Of a DNA stretch of 64,000 bases, positions 15,800 to 23,072 are shown in pieces. Below the pieces are notes generated by a model. That model searched no databases. It was given only the letters and a program-made list of their open reading frames with translations, and was not told where the DNA came from. The DNA is from Pseudomonas laurentiana (GTDB taxonomy: Bacteria > Pseudomonadota > Gammaproteobacteria > Pseudomonadales > Pseudomonadaceae). The position numbers and the translations under genes are program-made. The stretch is taken from positions 1 to 64,000 of the forward strand of contig NZ_BMQU01000003.1 of the NCBI RefSeq assembly GCF_014648275.1, read 5' to 3'. Each line of letters starts with the position of its first letter. The stretch's first letter is position 1.

Positions 15800-17143
15800 T
15801 CACAGGCTCCATTTGCCGAGTTCGGCTACGCGGTCGCGGGTGTAGAGGTCGGTCCATTTCAGCGAGTTGAAGTCAGACACCTGTTTGGGGTTGTAGCCGG
15901 TGCGTTGCAGGCGCACCGGCTCGCCGGCCTTGTACACGGCCAGCAGGCGACTGCGGTCCTGGAGGATGCGGATGTCGTCCAGGGGCGAGCCGTCCAGCAC
16001 CAGCAGGTCGGCCTGTTTACCCGTCTCGAGCGTACCGAGGGTCTCGCCCTTGGGCATCAGCCGGGCACCGACGTTGGTGGCGGCGTACAGCGCCTCGGCC
16101 GGGGTGAAGCCCAGGCGTCGTACCAGCAATTCGAGTTCGCGGGCATGCCATTCTCCATAGGGTGTGATGGCAAAGCCGCTGTCGCTGCCGCAGGCAAAGG
16201 GCACGCCGGCAGCCTTGGCGCGCTTGAGTACCGGTGTGCCCACCTCCAGCGTGCGTGCGCAATAACCGGCGTAGCCGGTGCTGATGGCGGGGTCGTGGGG
16301 CTGGCAGAAGTCCACGGTGTTCTGTGGGAAGGTCATGGTCGGTGCCAGCACGCTGCCTGCCTCAAGCAGCGCCTCGATGCAGGCATCGTCCATGTAGAAG
16401 GCGTGGAACACCAGGTCTACGCCGGCCTTGGCGGCATACATGACCGCCTCGCGGCCATAGGCGTGGGTGGCGACGCGGCAGCCGAGGCGGTGGGCCTCAT
16501 CGACCATTTCACGGGTTTCGTCGGCGGTGAAGGCGGCGATGATTTCACCGTTGGGGCGACGGTGGGTGCCGTCCATGGCGATTTTAATCAGGTCCACGCC
16601 ATCCTTGGCCTGCTTGCGGATCTGCGCGATGGCTTCGGTACGGCTGGTGACCAGCGCGGCGGTGAAGTATTCCGGCGCGCCGACACGGCTGGGGAACCAG
16701 TCGTTCAGGCTCTGCCGGTTGGTGATCACGCGGCTGCTGGCGGCGATGCGCGGCCCCTCGAACAGGCCGGCATTGACCGTGTTGCGCACGGCGATGCTGA
16801 GCTGGCCGCTGTCGCCGGGGCAGACCATCGAGGTCACGCCTGCGGCCAGTACGTGCTGGGCAAAGAACAGGCCGCGCAAGGCGCGAAATTCGTCGCTGGT
16901 CCAGATGTCGATGTCCTCTTCGCTCTGTGCATTGCCGAACGCCAGGTGGGTGTGCACATCCACAAGCCCAGGCATGACGAAGTGCCCCTGGGTTTCACGG
17001 TCACCAGGCCGGGGGCGCGGTGCCTCTGCGGTCGGCCCGACATGGCGGATCACGCCGCCTTCGATGATCAGCGTGTGCAACGGGCGGGCCTGCAGGCCTG
17101 TGCCGTCGAACAAGGTGGAGCAGTGCAGATGAAGGGCGCTCAT
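15800..17143 (-). CDS. metal-dependent amidohydrolase (imidazolonepropionase-like)
   Basis: This 447-residue TIM-barrel amidohydrolase has the metal-binding His pair in GLVDVHTHLAFG (about 60-71), a bridging-Lys candidate in DLIKIAMDG (about 190), His in CRVATHAYGRE and VFHAFYMDD, and the catalytic Asp in ACGSDSGFAITP (about 325). The C-terminal GTLETGKQADLLVLDGSPL is typical. It hydrolyses an amide, lactam or lactone. In this island a lactone or cyclic intermediate is plausible but unproven. It is transcribed with the GlcG-like gene, away from a nod-box-like site. Confidence 0.85.
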   Translation of the reverse strand: MSALHLHCSTLFDGTGLQARPLHTLIIEGGVIRHVGPTAEAPRPRPGDRETQGHFVMPGLVDVHTHLAFGNAQSEEDIDIWTSDEFRALRGLFFAQHVLAAGVTSMVCPGDSGQLSIAVRNTVNAGLFEGPRIAASSRVITNRQSLNDWFPSRVGAPEYFTAALVTSRTEAIAQIRKQAKDGVDLIKIAMDGTHRRPNGEIIAAFTADETREMVDEAHRLGCRVATHAYGREAVMYAAKAGVDLVFHAFYMDDACIEALLEAGSVLAPTMTFPQNTVDFCQPHDPAISTGYAGYCARTLEVGTPVLKRAKAAGVPFACGSDSGFAITPYGEWHARELELLVRRLGFTPAEALYAATNVGARLMPKGETLGTLETGKQADLLVLDGSPLDDIRILQDRSRLLAVYKAGEPVRLQRTGYNPKQVSDFNSLKWTDLYTRDRVAELGKWSL

Positions 17144-17305
17144 GGACGAATTCTCCTCGTCTTGTTGTTTGCCGGCAGGCTAGGCCGTGAGCGCTGCCAC
17201 GCACCAACAGATGCTGTAGATGGCCCGCCATCGATGCCGTCGATACCTGGCCAAGCCCTTGTCCTTTCTGGGCTGCACGGGAGAAGTCGAGGGGACTCAG
17301 CGAGT

Positions 17306-17342
17306 ATCGGCAGTGGCGATGCCTGGCATGGCGATTGGCGAC
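17306..17342 (+). promoter_or_regulatory. nod-box-like site between amidohydrolase and NTF2-like genes
   Basis: There is a perfect ATC-N9-GAT half (17306-17320), a 7-bp spacer, then ATG-N9-GAC (17328-17342), which is off by one base at each end. It lies 63 bp before the NTF2-like start. A further isolated perfect half-site at 17230-17244 faces the amidohydrolase. Confidence 0.6.
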
Positions 17343-17404
17343 TTTTCCTCGGGGCAGGGGTGGGGCGAGGATGCGCTCGCCAATCAATCACCGAGGACAA
17401 TTCC

Positions 17405-17785
17405 ATGAAGGCTATTCACGATCTGTTGCTGGGCCTGGAGGCCGAACGCCAGCGGGCCCTGGTACAGGAAGATCATGCCCGGCTCCACACGCTGTTCGAC
17501 GATGACCTGCTGTACGTGCACACCACCGGGCTGGTGCAGGACAAGGCGCAGTACCTGGACTATGCCCGTGACGCTGTGCACTACCTGGCGGTAGAGCGTG
17601 GCGAGTTGACGGTGAGGGTGTTTGCCGATGGCCTGGCGCTGATGAGCGGGGCGCAGTGCAACCTGCTGCAAAAGCGTGGCGGCGGCGAGCCGATGCGCGC
17701 CGAAGGCTTCGCCACGCAGCTGTGGGTGAAAGGCGAGGAGGGGTGGCGGATTGCAGCGTTCCACGGCACGCGGGCACCGGCCTGA
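17405..17785 (+). CDS. NTF2-like (DUF4440-type) protein
   Basis: This 126-residue NTF2-fold protein reads IHDLLLGLEAERQRALVQED, then LHTLFDDDLLYVHTTGLVQDK and a C-terminal WRIAAFHGTR strand. Proteins of this type act as small isomerases, dehydratases or binding proteins; the function here is unknown. The ATG at 17405 has GAGGA about 10 bp upstream. The open frame continues far upstream antisense to the amidohydrolase, but that part is not coding. The nod-box-like site 63 bp upstream places it in the island regulon. Confidence 0.8.
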   Translation: MKAIHDLLLGLEAERQRALVQEDHARLHTLFDDDLLYVHTTGLVQDKAQYLDYARDAVHYLAVERGELTVRVFADGLALMSGAQCNLLQKRGGGEPMRAEGFATQLWVKGEEGWRIAAFHGTRAPA

Positions 17786-17858
17786 TGACGCGGTGACCCG
17801 CTAGCAGGTACCCGGTCAGCCCTTGATGAGGCTGGCCGGGAACTGTCGGCGAAGGAGG

Positions 17859-19016
17859 TCAGGCGGTATGGCCACCGAGGGTCTCGGCGACCCAGTCGGC
17901 GATGTAGTGGCCGGCGTTGATGCTGTTGTCGAAGCTGGAGTGCTGCACGCCGCCTTCGCGGTCGGTGAAGATCTTCAGCTCGCGTTTCGGGCTGTTGACC
18001 AGTTGCTCGTAGGTGCGATGCGCCCATTTGAGCGGGATCTGCGAGTCTTTCTCGCCGTGGGTGACCAGGAACGGCACGCGAATGCGCTCCAGTACGCCGT
18101 CCAGGTGCACGTTTTCAGCGATACGCATGAAGTCGTCCATGTCCTTCGCTCCCCAGACCCAGCATACGTGTGCCCAGTAGTGTGGCACCGGGAAATTGCC
18201 TTCCTTCTCCAGGCGGCGCTTCTGCACATCGCGCCAGTCGTGGTTGGCGCCCCACACCACTCCGCAAGCGAAACGCTGCTCGAAGGCCACCGCGCGCGGG
18301 CAGTAATAGCCGCCCAGGGAGACACCCTCCAGGCCGATGCGCTTGGGATCGACGTCGGCACGGGTTTCCAGCCAGTCCACCACGCGGCTGGCCCAGTGCT
18401 CGCTGTCGTAGCGCGCGGTCAGGCCGTGCAGGCGCAGTGCTTCGCCAGTGCCGGGCTGGTCGATGATCAGCGACGACACGCCGCGCTTGGCCAGCCAGGC
18501 GGGCAGGCCGACGCGGTACTTCATCTCCTTGGTCGAATCCAGGCCATTGACCTGCACCAGCAGAGGCGCTGGGCCGCTGACGCCCTCGGCGCGCACCAGC
18601 AAGCCCGAGAGGTGCTTGCCCTCATAAGGGATTTCCACCCGCTCGCAGTTTTCTGCGGACAGGTCGATACCTCGCGCGAAGGTGTCCAGGAAGCGCTGGT
18701 ACAGGTCTGCGCGACCCGGCGCGCCATGGGCCTGCAGGCGTTCGCAGGTGAGGTAGTAGGTGGCGGCGCGGTTGTATTTCTCACCGGCGGAGAGGCGTCG
18801 GCCAGCCGCTTCGTCTTCCTCGGCCAAGGCGCAGAGTTTGTCGGCCATGTTCGACCAGGTTTCCCTGAAGGCCTGGGTACCGGCAGCATCTGGCTGCTTG
18901 GCGGCTTCCAGCAGCGGTGCGCACATTTCTTCGATTTCGCCCATGCGGGCGCCCATCTCGATGGCCAGGTCCACCGAGAGGTTCCAGACGTAGTTGGTGG
19001 GAAAGTAACGGAACAT
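17859..19016 (-). CDS. alpha/beta hydrolase, pseudooxynicotine C-C hydrolase/FrsA-like
   Basis: This 385-residue hydrolase has a helical N-terminal cap (1-130), then the alpha/beta core. The nucleophile is Ser233 in GLEGVSLGGYYCPRA, the acid Asp lies in VTHGEKDSQIP, and the His in GVQHSSFDNS. The large N-terminal cap and these motifs resemble 2,6-dihydroxypseudooxynicotine hydrolase, which cuts a C-C bond of a hydroxylated aromatic ketone. A comparable ketone-cleaving role would suit a flavonoid or aryl-ketone pathway. The best-formed nod-box-like site lies about 105 bp upstream on its strand. Confidence 0.82.
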   Translation of the reverse strand: MFRYFPTNYVWNLSVDLAIEMGARMGEIEEMCAPLLEAAKQPDAAGTQAFRETWSNMADKLCALAEEDEAAGRRLSAGEKYNRAATYYLTCERLQAHGAPGRADLYQRFLDTFARGIDLSAENCERVEIPYEGKHLSGLLVRAEGVSGPAPLLVQVNGLDSTKEMKYRVGLPAWLAKRGVSSLIIDQPGTGEALRLHGLTARYDSEHWASRVVDWLETRADVDPKRIGLEGVSLGGYYCPRAVAFEQRFACGVVWGANHDWRDVQKRRLEKEGNFPVPHYWAHVCWVWGAKDMDDFMRIAENVHLDGVLERIRVPFLVTHGEKDSQIPLKWAHRTYEQLVNSPKRELKIFTDREGGVQHSSFDNSINAGHYIADWVAETLGGHTA

Positions 19017-19121
19017 TTTTTGTTGTCCTTCTGCGGTCGTTGGGTACGGCGCCCAAAACTGCGGCAGGCACGCAGGGCGCGGTTCGCAAGCAAGGTACGT
19101 AGGCAGGGCAGGGCGGGGCCA

Positions 19122-19158
19122 ATCGTGATAAGGGATGCGAGGTATCGTGAAACGCGAT
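19122..19158 (-). promoter_or_regulatory. nod-box-like operator upstream of the alpha/beta hydrolase
   Basis: Read on the minus strand: ATC-N9-GAT (19158-19144), 7 bp, ATC-N9-GAT (19136-19122), then TGG. Both halves are perfect and share the internal bases ATCGCG and ATCCC with the sites at 20258 and 21709. Confidence 0.78.
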
Positions 19159-19198
19159 GCCCCGGCACCGTTGCGGTGGCCGGGGCGATGGTGGCGGT

Positions 19199-20137
19199 TC
19201 AGGCGGTGGCGCGCAGGGCACCTGGCTGCGTCTCGGCGCGCTGGATGAACTCGCTGATGCGCTCGCGCAGCCAGCGGTGCATGGGGTCACCCTCCATGCT
19301 GCGGTGCCAGAGCATGAACTCGCGCATCACCGGGATCTTCACCGGTGGCGGCAGGATACGCAGGGGCAGATAGCCGGCGTACAGCTCGGCCAGGCGACGG
19401 TGCATGGTGGCGATCCGCGGGGTGCCCACCAGTAACTGGGGCAAGGTGTTGAAGTCGTTGGTGATCACTTCCAGGCGGCGGTTGAAGCCGTACTGGTTCA
19501 TGAACCAGTCTTCGATACTCAGGTGGCGGTTGCGGCCAAAGCCCACCGAGATGTGCCCCATCTGCATGTACTGCTCCAGGCTCAACTGCTCGCCGACCTC
19601 GGGGTTGTCGCGCCAGACCATGCAGACATGGTCTTCCTCGAACAGCAGCTGTGCCGGATGGCCGTCGATCAGGTAGCGCTCGGGCACGATCATCATGTCG
19701 ACCTCGCCGCGCATCAGCAGCTCGGCGCTGCCGTCGCCGGGGCTGATCATTTCGAAGGTGATGTGCGGCGCCTGCTGGTGGATTTTCTGGAGAACCTGGG
19801 CGAACAGCACGCTGATCAGGTAGTCCGAGGCCACCAGGCGGAAGTGCCGCTTGCTGCTGGCCGGTTCGAACACCGGCTTGGCAGTGATTGACGAACGAAT
19901 GGTCAGCAGCACCTCGCGCACCGGCTTGGCAAGCTCCAGGGCGTAGGGCGTGGGCTGCATCTTGCGGCCGACCTGCACCAGCAGTTCGTCCTCGAAGAAG
20001 GTCCGCAAGCGGCCGAGCACGCCACTGGTGGCCGACTGGGTCATGTGCAGGCGTTCGGCAGCGCGGGTGATGTTCTGCTCATCGAGCAGGATGTCCAGGG
20101 CAACCAGCAGGTTCAGATCAAGGTGGTGAAAGCGCAT
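19199..20137 (-). CDS. LysR family regulator closely NodD-like
   Basis: This 312-residue protein begins MRFHHLDLNLLVALDILLDE, then has the HTH NITRAAERLHMTQSATSGVLG. Downstream blocks track rhizobial NodD strikingly well: PTPYALELAKPVREVLL, RHFRLVASDY, RGEVDMMIVPE, YMQMGHISVGFGR and GTPRIATM. NodD and the Herbaspirillum FdeR respond to flavonoids, so a flavonoid-like ligand is the best guess. It sits between two nod-box-like operators, divergent from the dioxygenase gene. The ATG at 20137 is chosen by family alignment; the longer open frame is not conserved. Confidence 0.88.
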   Translation of the reverse strand: MRFHHLDLNLLVALDILLDEQNITRAAERLHMTQSATSGVLGRLRTFFEDELLVQVGRKMQPTPYALELAKPVREVLLTIRSSITAKPVFEPASSKRHFRLVASDYLISVLFAQVLQKIHQQAPHITFEMISPGDGSAELLMRGEVDMMIVPERYLIDGHPAQLLFEEDHVCMVWRDNPEVGEQLSLEQYMQMGHISVGFGRNRHLSIEDWFMNQYGFNRRLEVITNDFNTLPQLLVGTPRIATMHRRLAELYAGYLPLRILPPPVKIPVMREFMLWHRSMEGDPMHRWLRERISEFIQRAETQPGALRATA

Positions 20138-20257
20138 GTGATAGCTCTCGGTTCTTGTAGTTATTTTCGCGATACCTTCCCGCTGGATTACCGATACGTC
20201 AATACCTTCCCCTTCTGCAGCCAGCCAACGCCAGGCGCCATGGGCTGGCGCACAGGT

Positions 20258-20294
20258 ATCGCGATTGCCGATGCCTCGCATCCCGACACGCGAT
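20258..20294 (+). promoter_or_regulatory. nod-box-like operator upstream of the dioxygenase gene
   Basis: ATC-N9-GAT (20258-20272), 7-bp spacer, ATC-N9-GAT (20280-20294), then TGGTCA. Both halves are perfect. The site lies 118 bp before the VOC dioxygenase start and 120 bp from the LysR start, so it could serve both. Confidence 0.8.
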
Positions 20295-20412
20295 TGGTCA
20301 CCCCGGCCCACCACCGAGCAACCTGCGCTCCAGTCGAACGGCCGCCATGCCGCCGCGACCCACTACCGGTGACCCTGGCTCGCCGAATAACAATTTCAAT
20401 GGAGTGGTAGCC

Positions 20413-21354
20413 ATGAACATTCTTGGTCTCGACGCGCTGGTATTCGGCGTCGACGATATACAGGCCTGTGCCGATTGCCTGCGTGACTATGGCCTGAAAG
20501 CCGTTCAATTGGACGCCGACGGTGGCCGTTTCGAAGCGCTGGACGGTACCGCGATCATCATCCGCCGCGGCGACGACAGCCGCCTGCCGCCAGCGCTGGG
20601 CCCTACGCCGTCGCTGCGTGAAACCATCTACGGCGTGGCCGCCGCGACTGACCTGGAGGCGATCGCCGACGAACTGGGCCGTGACCGCGCGGTGCACCGT
20701 GACGCCGGCGGCGCGCTGCGTACCGTCGATGACCTGGGTTTCGCCATCGCCTTCCAGGTGACCTGCCGCCGCGCCTTCGAAGCGCCGGCTGACCTCACCA
20801 ATGCCCCTGGCAGCGCGCCGCAGCGCCCGCTCAACCAGCTGGGCATCGCTCCAGACATGCCGGCCCTGCCACGCACCTTGTCCCACGTGGTGTACTTCGT
20901 GCCCGACGCGGCCAAGGGCGAAGCGTTCTATCGCGACCGCCTGGGCTTCGTCACCACCGACAGCTTCATCGGCGTCGGCCCGTTCATGCGCACAGCCGGC
21001 ATGGACGACCACCACTGCCTGTTCATGATCCAGACGCCGCCGCACATGCAGGGCTGCGAGCACTTCACCTTCCACATGGGCAGCGGCACCGAGGTGCTGC
21101 TGGCTGGCACGCGCTTCCAGCAGAACGGCTGGACCAGCTTCTGGGGGCCAGGCCGTCACCTGCTGGGCTCAAACTGGTTCTGGTACTTCAACAGCCCGCT
21201 CGGTTGCCACATCGAGTACGACGCCGACATGGACAAGCACGATGACGAGTGGGCGGCGCGCCAGGCGCCGATGTCGGCTGACAACTCGCAGCTGTTCCTG
21301 TTCACCTCGCGGGAGAAATGGGCACCGAGCGGCCCACCGCCGAAGCAGGGTTGA
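20413..21354 (+). CDS. extradiol-type VOC dioxygenase
   Basis: This 313-residue protein has two vicinal-oxygen-chelate modules, about 1-120 and 152-300. The C-terminal module carries the probable Fe(II) ligands His158 (RTLSHVVYFV), a His in CEHFTFHMG (217 or 221) and Glu268 (CHIEYDADMD), the 2-His-1-carboxylate set of ring-cleaving extradiol enzymes. GGAG lies 8 bp before the ATG at 20413. With the Rieske ferredoxin and the flavoprotein hydroxylase next door it forms the expected hydroxylate-then-cleave core. It corresponds in context to FdeC of the Herbaspirillum naringenin pathway (inference). Confidence 0.82.
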   Translation: MNILGLDALVFGVDDIQACADCLRDYGLKAVQLDADGGRFEALDGTAIIIRRGDDSRLPPALGPTPSLRETIYGVAAATDLEAIADELGRDRAVHRDAGGALRTVDDLGFAIAFQVTCRRAFEAPADLTNAPGSAPQRPLNQLGIAPDMPALPRTLSHVVYFVPDAAKGEAFYRDRLGFVTTDSFIGVGPFMRTAGMDDHHCLFMIQTPPHMQGCEHFTFHMGSGTEVLLAGTRFQQNGWTSFWGPGRHLLGSNWFWYFNSPLGCHIEYDADMDKHDDEWAARQAPMSADNSQLFLFTSREKWAPSGPPPKQG

Positions 21355-21357
21355 AGC

Positions 21358-21705
21358 ATGGGTTGCGTGGCGCTGTGCCGGCTCGATGCGCTGGGCGAAG
21401 GCCAGGCGCGCGGCTTCGACCCGCAGGGCAGGGGCGCGGACAGCTTGTTCGCCCTGCGCCACCGGGGCCGGGTCAGGGTCTACCGCAACCTTTGCCCGCA
21501 CCTGCTGGTGCCGTTGGAGTACCGCAAGGATCGCTTCCTGAGTGCCGATGGTCAGTGGGTCGTGTGCTATGCCCACGGCGCGCGCTTCCGGCCCGAGGAC
21601 GGCGCCTGCGTCCACGGCCCCTGCCGTGGCGAGGCCTTGCAGGTGCTGGTGCACCAGGAAACGGACGGCTGGCTGCTATTGCCGTTGGTGCAGCTCGAAC
21701 GCTGA
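21358..21705 (+). CDS. Rieske [2Fe-2S] ferredoxin
   Basis: This 115-residue single-domain Rieske protein has Cys46-x-His48 (NLCPHLLVP) and Cys70-x-x-His73 (VVCYAHGARF). It starts 3 bp after the dioxygenase stop, so it is translationally linked to it. A ferredoxin beside an extradiol enzyme usually keeps the iron reduced (as XylT-type ferredoxins do) or serves an oxygenase. No dedicated reductase is present in the island. Confidence 0.88.
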   Translation: MGCVALCRLDALGEGQARGFDPQGRGADSLFALRHRGRVRVYRNLCPHLLVPLEYRKDRFLSADGQWVVCYAHGARFRPEDGACVHGPCRGEALQVLVHQETDGWLLLPLVQLER

Positions 21706-21708
21706 CCT

Positions 21709-21745
21709 ATCGCGCCGCGCGATAGGTCGCATCCCGCGACGCGAT
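21709..21745 (+). promoter_or_regulatory. nod-box-like operator upstream of the flavoprotein operon
   Basis: ATC-N9-GAT (21709-21723), 7-bp spacer, ATC-N9-GAT (21731-21745), then TGGTCA. Both halves are perfect, and 22 of the flanking and core positions repeat the 20258 site. It lies 99 bp before the flavoprotein start and would drive the 13-kb run of co-directional genes to 35026. Confidence 0.82.
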
Positions 21746-21844
21746 TGGTCAACGCCCGGCGCAGCCGGGAAGCTGTGCCCAGGCACAGGAAACGGTCGCC
21801 TCGCATGACGGGGCGGACAACAAGAACAAGACGTGAGACATGCC

Positions 21845-22969
21845 ATGAATACTGTGAACAACGTACTGATCGTGGGTGGCGGGATTGGCGGGCTGTGCGC
21901 TGCCATCGCCCTGCGCCGCAAGGGCATTGCCGTCGATTTGGTCGAGTTGAAGACCGAATGGACCGTCTACGGGGTCGGCATCATCCAGCAGAGCAACGTG
22001 GTGCGCGAGATGCACCGTCTGGGCCTGCTCGAGGCCTATCTCGATGCGGCCTACGCCTTCGAGGATGTGGCCATCTACACCACCGAAGGGCAGCAGCTGG
22101 CGCGCTTCCCCGGCCAGCGCCTGGCCGGCCCGCAGTACCCGGCCAACGTCGGTATCTCGCGCCGCGCCTTGCACAAGGTGCTGAGCGAAACCGCCATCGA
22201 ACTCGGCACGCGGGTGCGCCTGGGCACCTCGGTGGAAAGCGTCGAGCAGGATGCCAGCGGCGTGGATGTCCTGTTTAGCGACAGCAGCCAAGGCCGCTAC
22301 GGGCTGGTGGTAGGTGCCGATGGCTTGTTCTCGAAAGTGCGCGGCTTGCTGTTCGGCGACCAGTACCAGCCGCGCTTCACCGGCCAGTCGGTGTGGCGCT
22401 ACAACTTCCCGCGGGCCGCCGGCATCGACCATCTGGCCAACTACCAGGGGCCATCGGGCAACGCTGGCCTGGTGCCGCTGGCCGATGACCTGATGTACCT
22501 GTTCACCACCTCGCATGAGCCCGGCAACCCCTGGATGGAGCCCGCCACCCTGGCGCAGGACCTGCGCCAGCGCCTGGCCGGTTTTGGTGGGCTGATCGGC
22601 GAGTTGCGCGAGCTCATCGATGACAGCGCCGAGGTCGTCTACAAGCCGTTGGAGGCGGTGTTCGTTGACGAACCCTGGTACCGCGGCCGCGTGCTGCTGA
22701 TCGGTGATGCCGCCCATGCCACCACGCCGCACCTGGGGCAGGGCGCCGGCATGGCCATCGAGGATGCCGTGGTCCTGGCCGAGGAACTCACCACCGACGG
22801 CAGCCTCGACGTACAGCTGCAGCGCTTCATGGGCCGGCGCTTCGAACGCTGCAAATTCATCAGCGAGATGTCCCTGCTGGCCGGCGAGAAGGAGGTCCAG
22901 CGTGACCCGTCCTTCGACCGCATCGGCTTGGTCAAGCAGATGCTGGAGGTTACCGCGCAACCGATCTGA
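21845..22969 (+). CDS. FAD-dependent aromatic monooxygenase
   Basis: This 374-residue class A flavoprotein hydroxylase has the FAD-binding GGGIGGLCAAIALRRKGI (about 9-26), the DG motif VVGADGLFSKVR (about 157-168) and GDAAHATTPHLGQGAGMAIEDA (about 285-306). These enzymes use NAD(P)H and O2 to hydroxylate phenolic rings. The ATG at 21845 (MNTVNNV) fits the family start; an in-frame GTG lies 12 bp upstream. It opens the large operon after the nod-box-like site and corresponds in context to FdeE, the naringenin 8-hydroxylase. Confidence 0.88.
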   Translation: MNTVNNVLIVGGGIGGLCAAIALRRKGIAVDLVELKTEWTVYGVGIIQQSNVVREMHRLGLLEAYLDAAYAFEDVAIYTTEGQQLARFPGQRLAGPQYPANVGISRRALHKVLSETAIELGTRVRLGTSVESVEQDASGVDVLFSDSSQGRYGLVVGADGLFSKVRGLLFGDQYQPRFTGQSVWRYNFPRAAGIDHLANYQGPSGNAGLVPLADDLMYLFTTSHEPGNPWMEPATLAQDLRQRLAGFGGLIGELRELIDDSAEVVYKPLEAVFVDEPWYRGRVLLIGDAAHATTPHLGQGAGMAIEDAVVLAEELTTDGSLDVQLQRFMGRRFERCKFISEMSLLAGEKEVQRDPSFDRIGLVKQMLEVTAQPI

Positions 22970-23030
22970 TTCCCTGACTGGCGCGCCCTGCCTGCCTGGC
23001 GCGCCGGCCCCTACGCCAACACCGACGCAC

Positions 23031-23060
23031 AAGAACAAGAACAAGAACAAGAACAAGAAA
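23031..23060 (+). repeat. hexanucleotide repeat (AAGAAC)4 + AAGAAA in a leader
   Basis: Four exact AAGAAC units and one imperfect unit end directly before GAGGAA and the ATG of the DUF1302 gene. Shorter AAGAACAAG pieces precede the genes at 21845 and 26178. Confidence 0.8.
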
Positions 23061-23072
23061 GAGGAAACCACG

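Noticed and set aside
15905-17403. Very long plus-strand open frame antisense to the amidohydrolase, reaching the NTF2-like gene
   Set aside because: Its residues are low-complexity Gly/Ala/Val without any domain, and the opposite strand is a clear amidohydrolase. Only the part from 17405 is coding.
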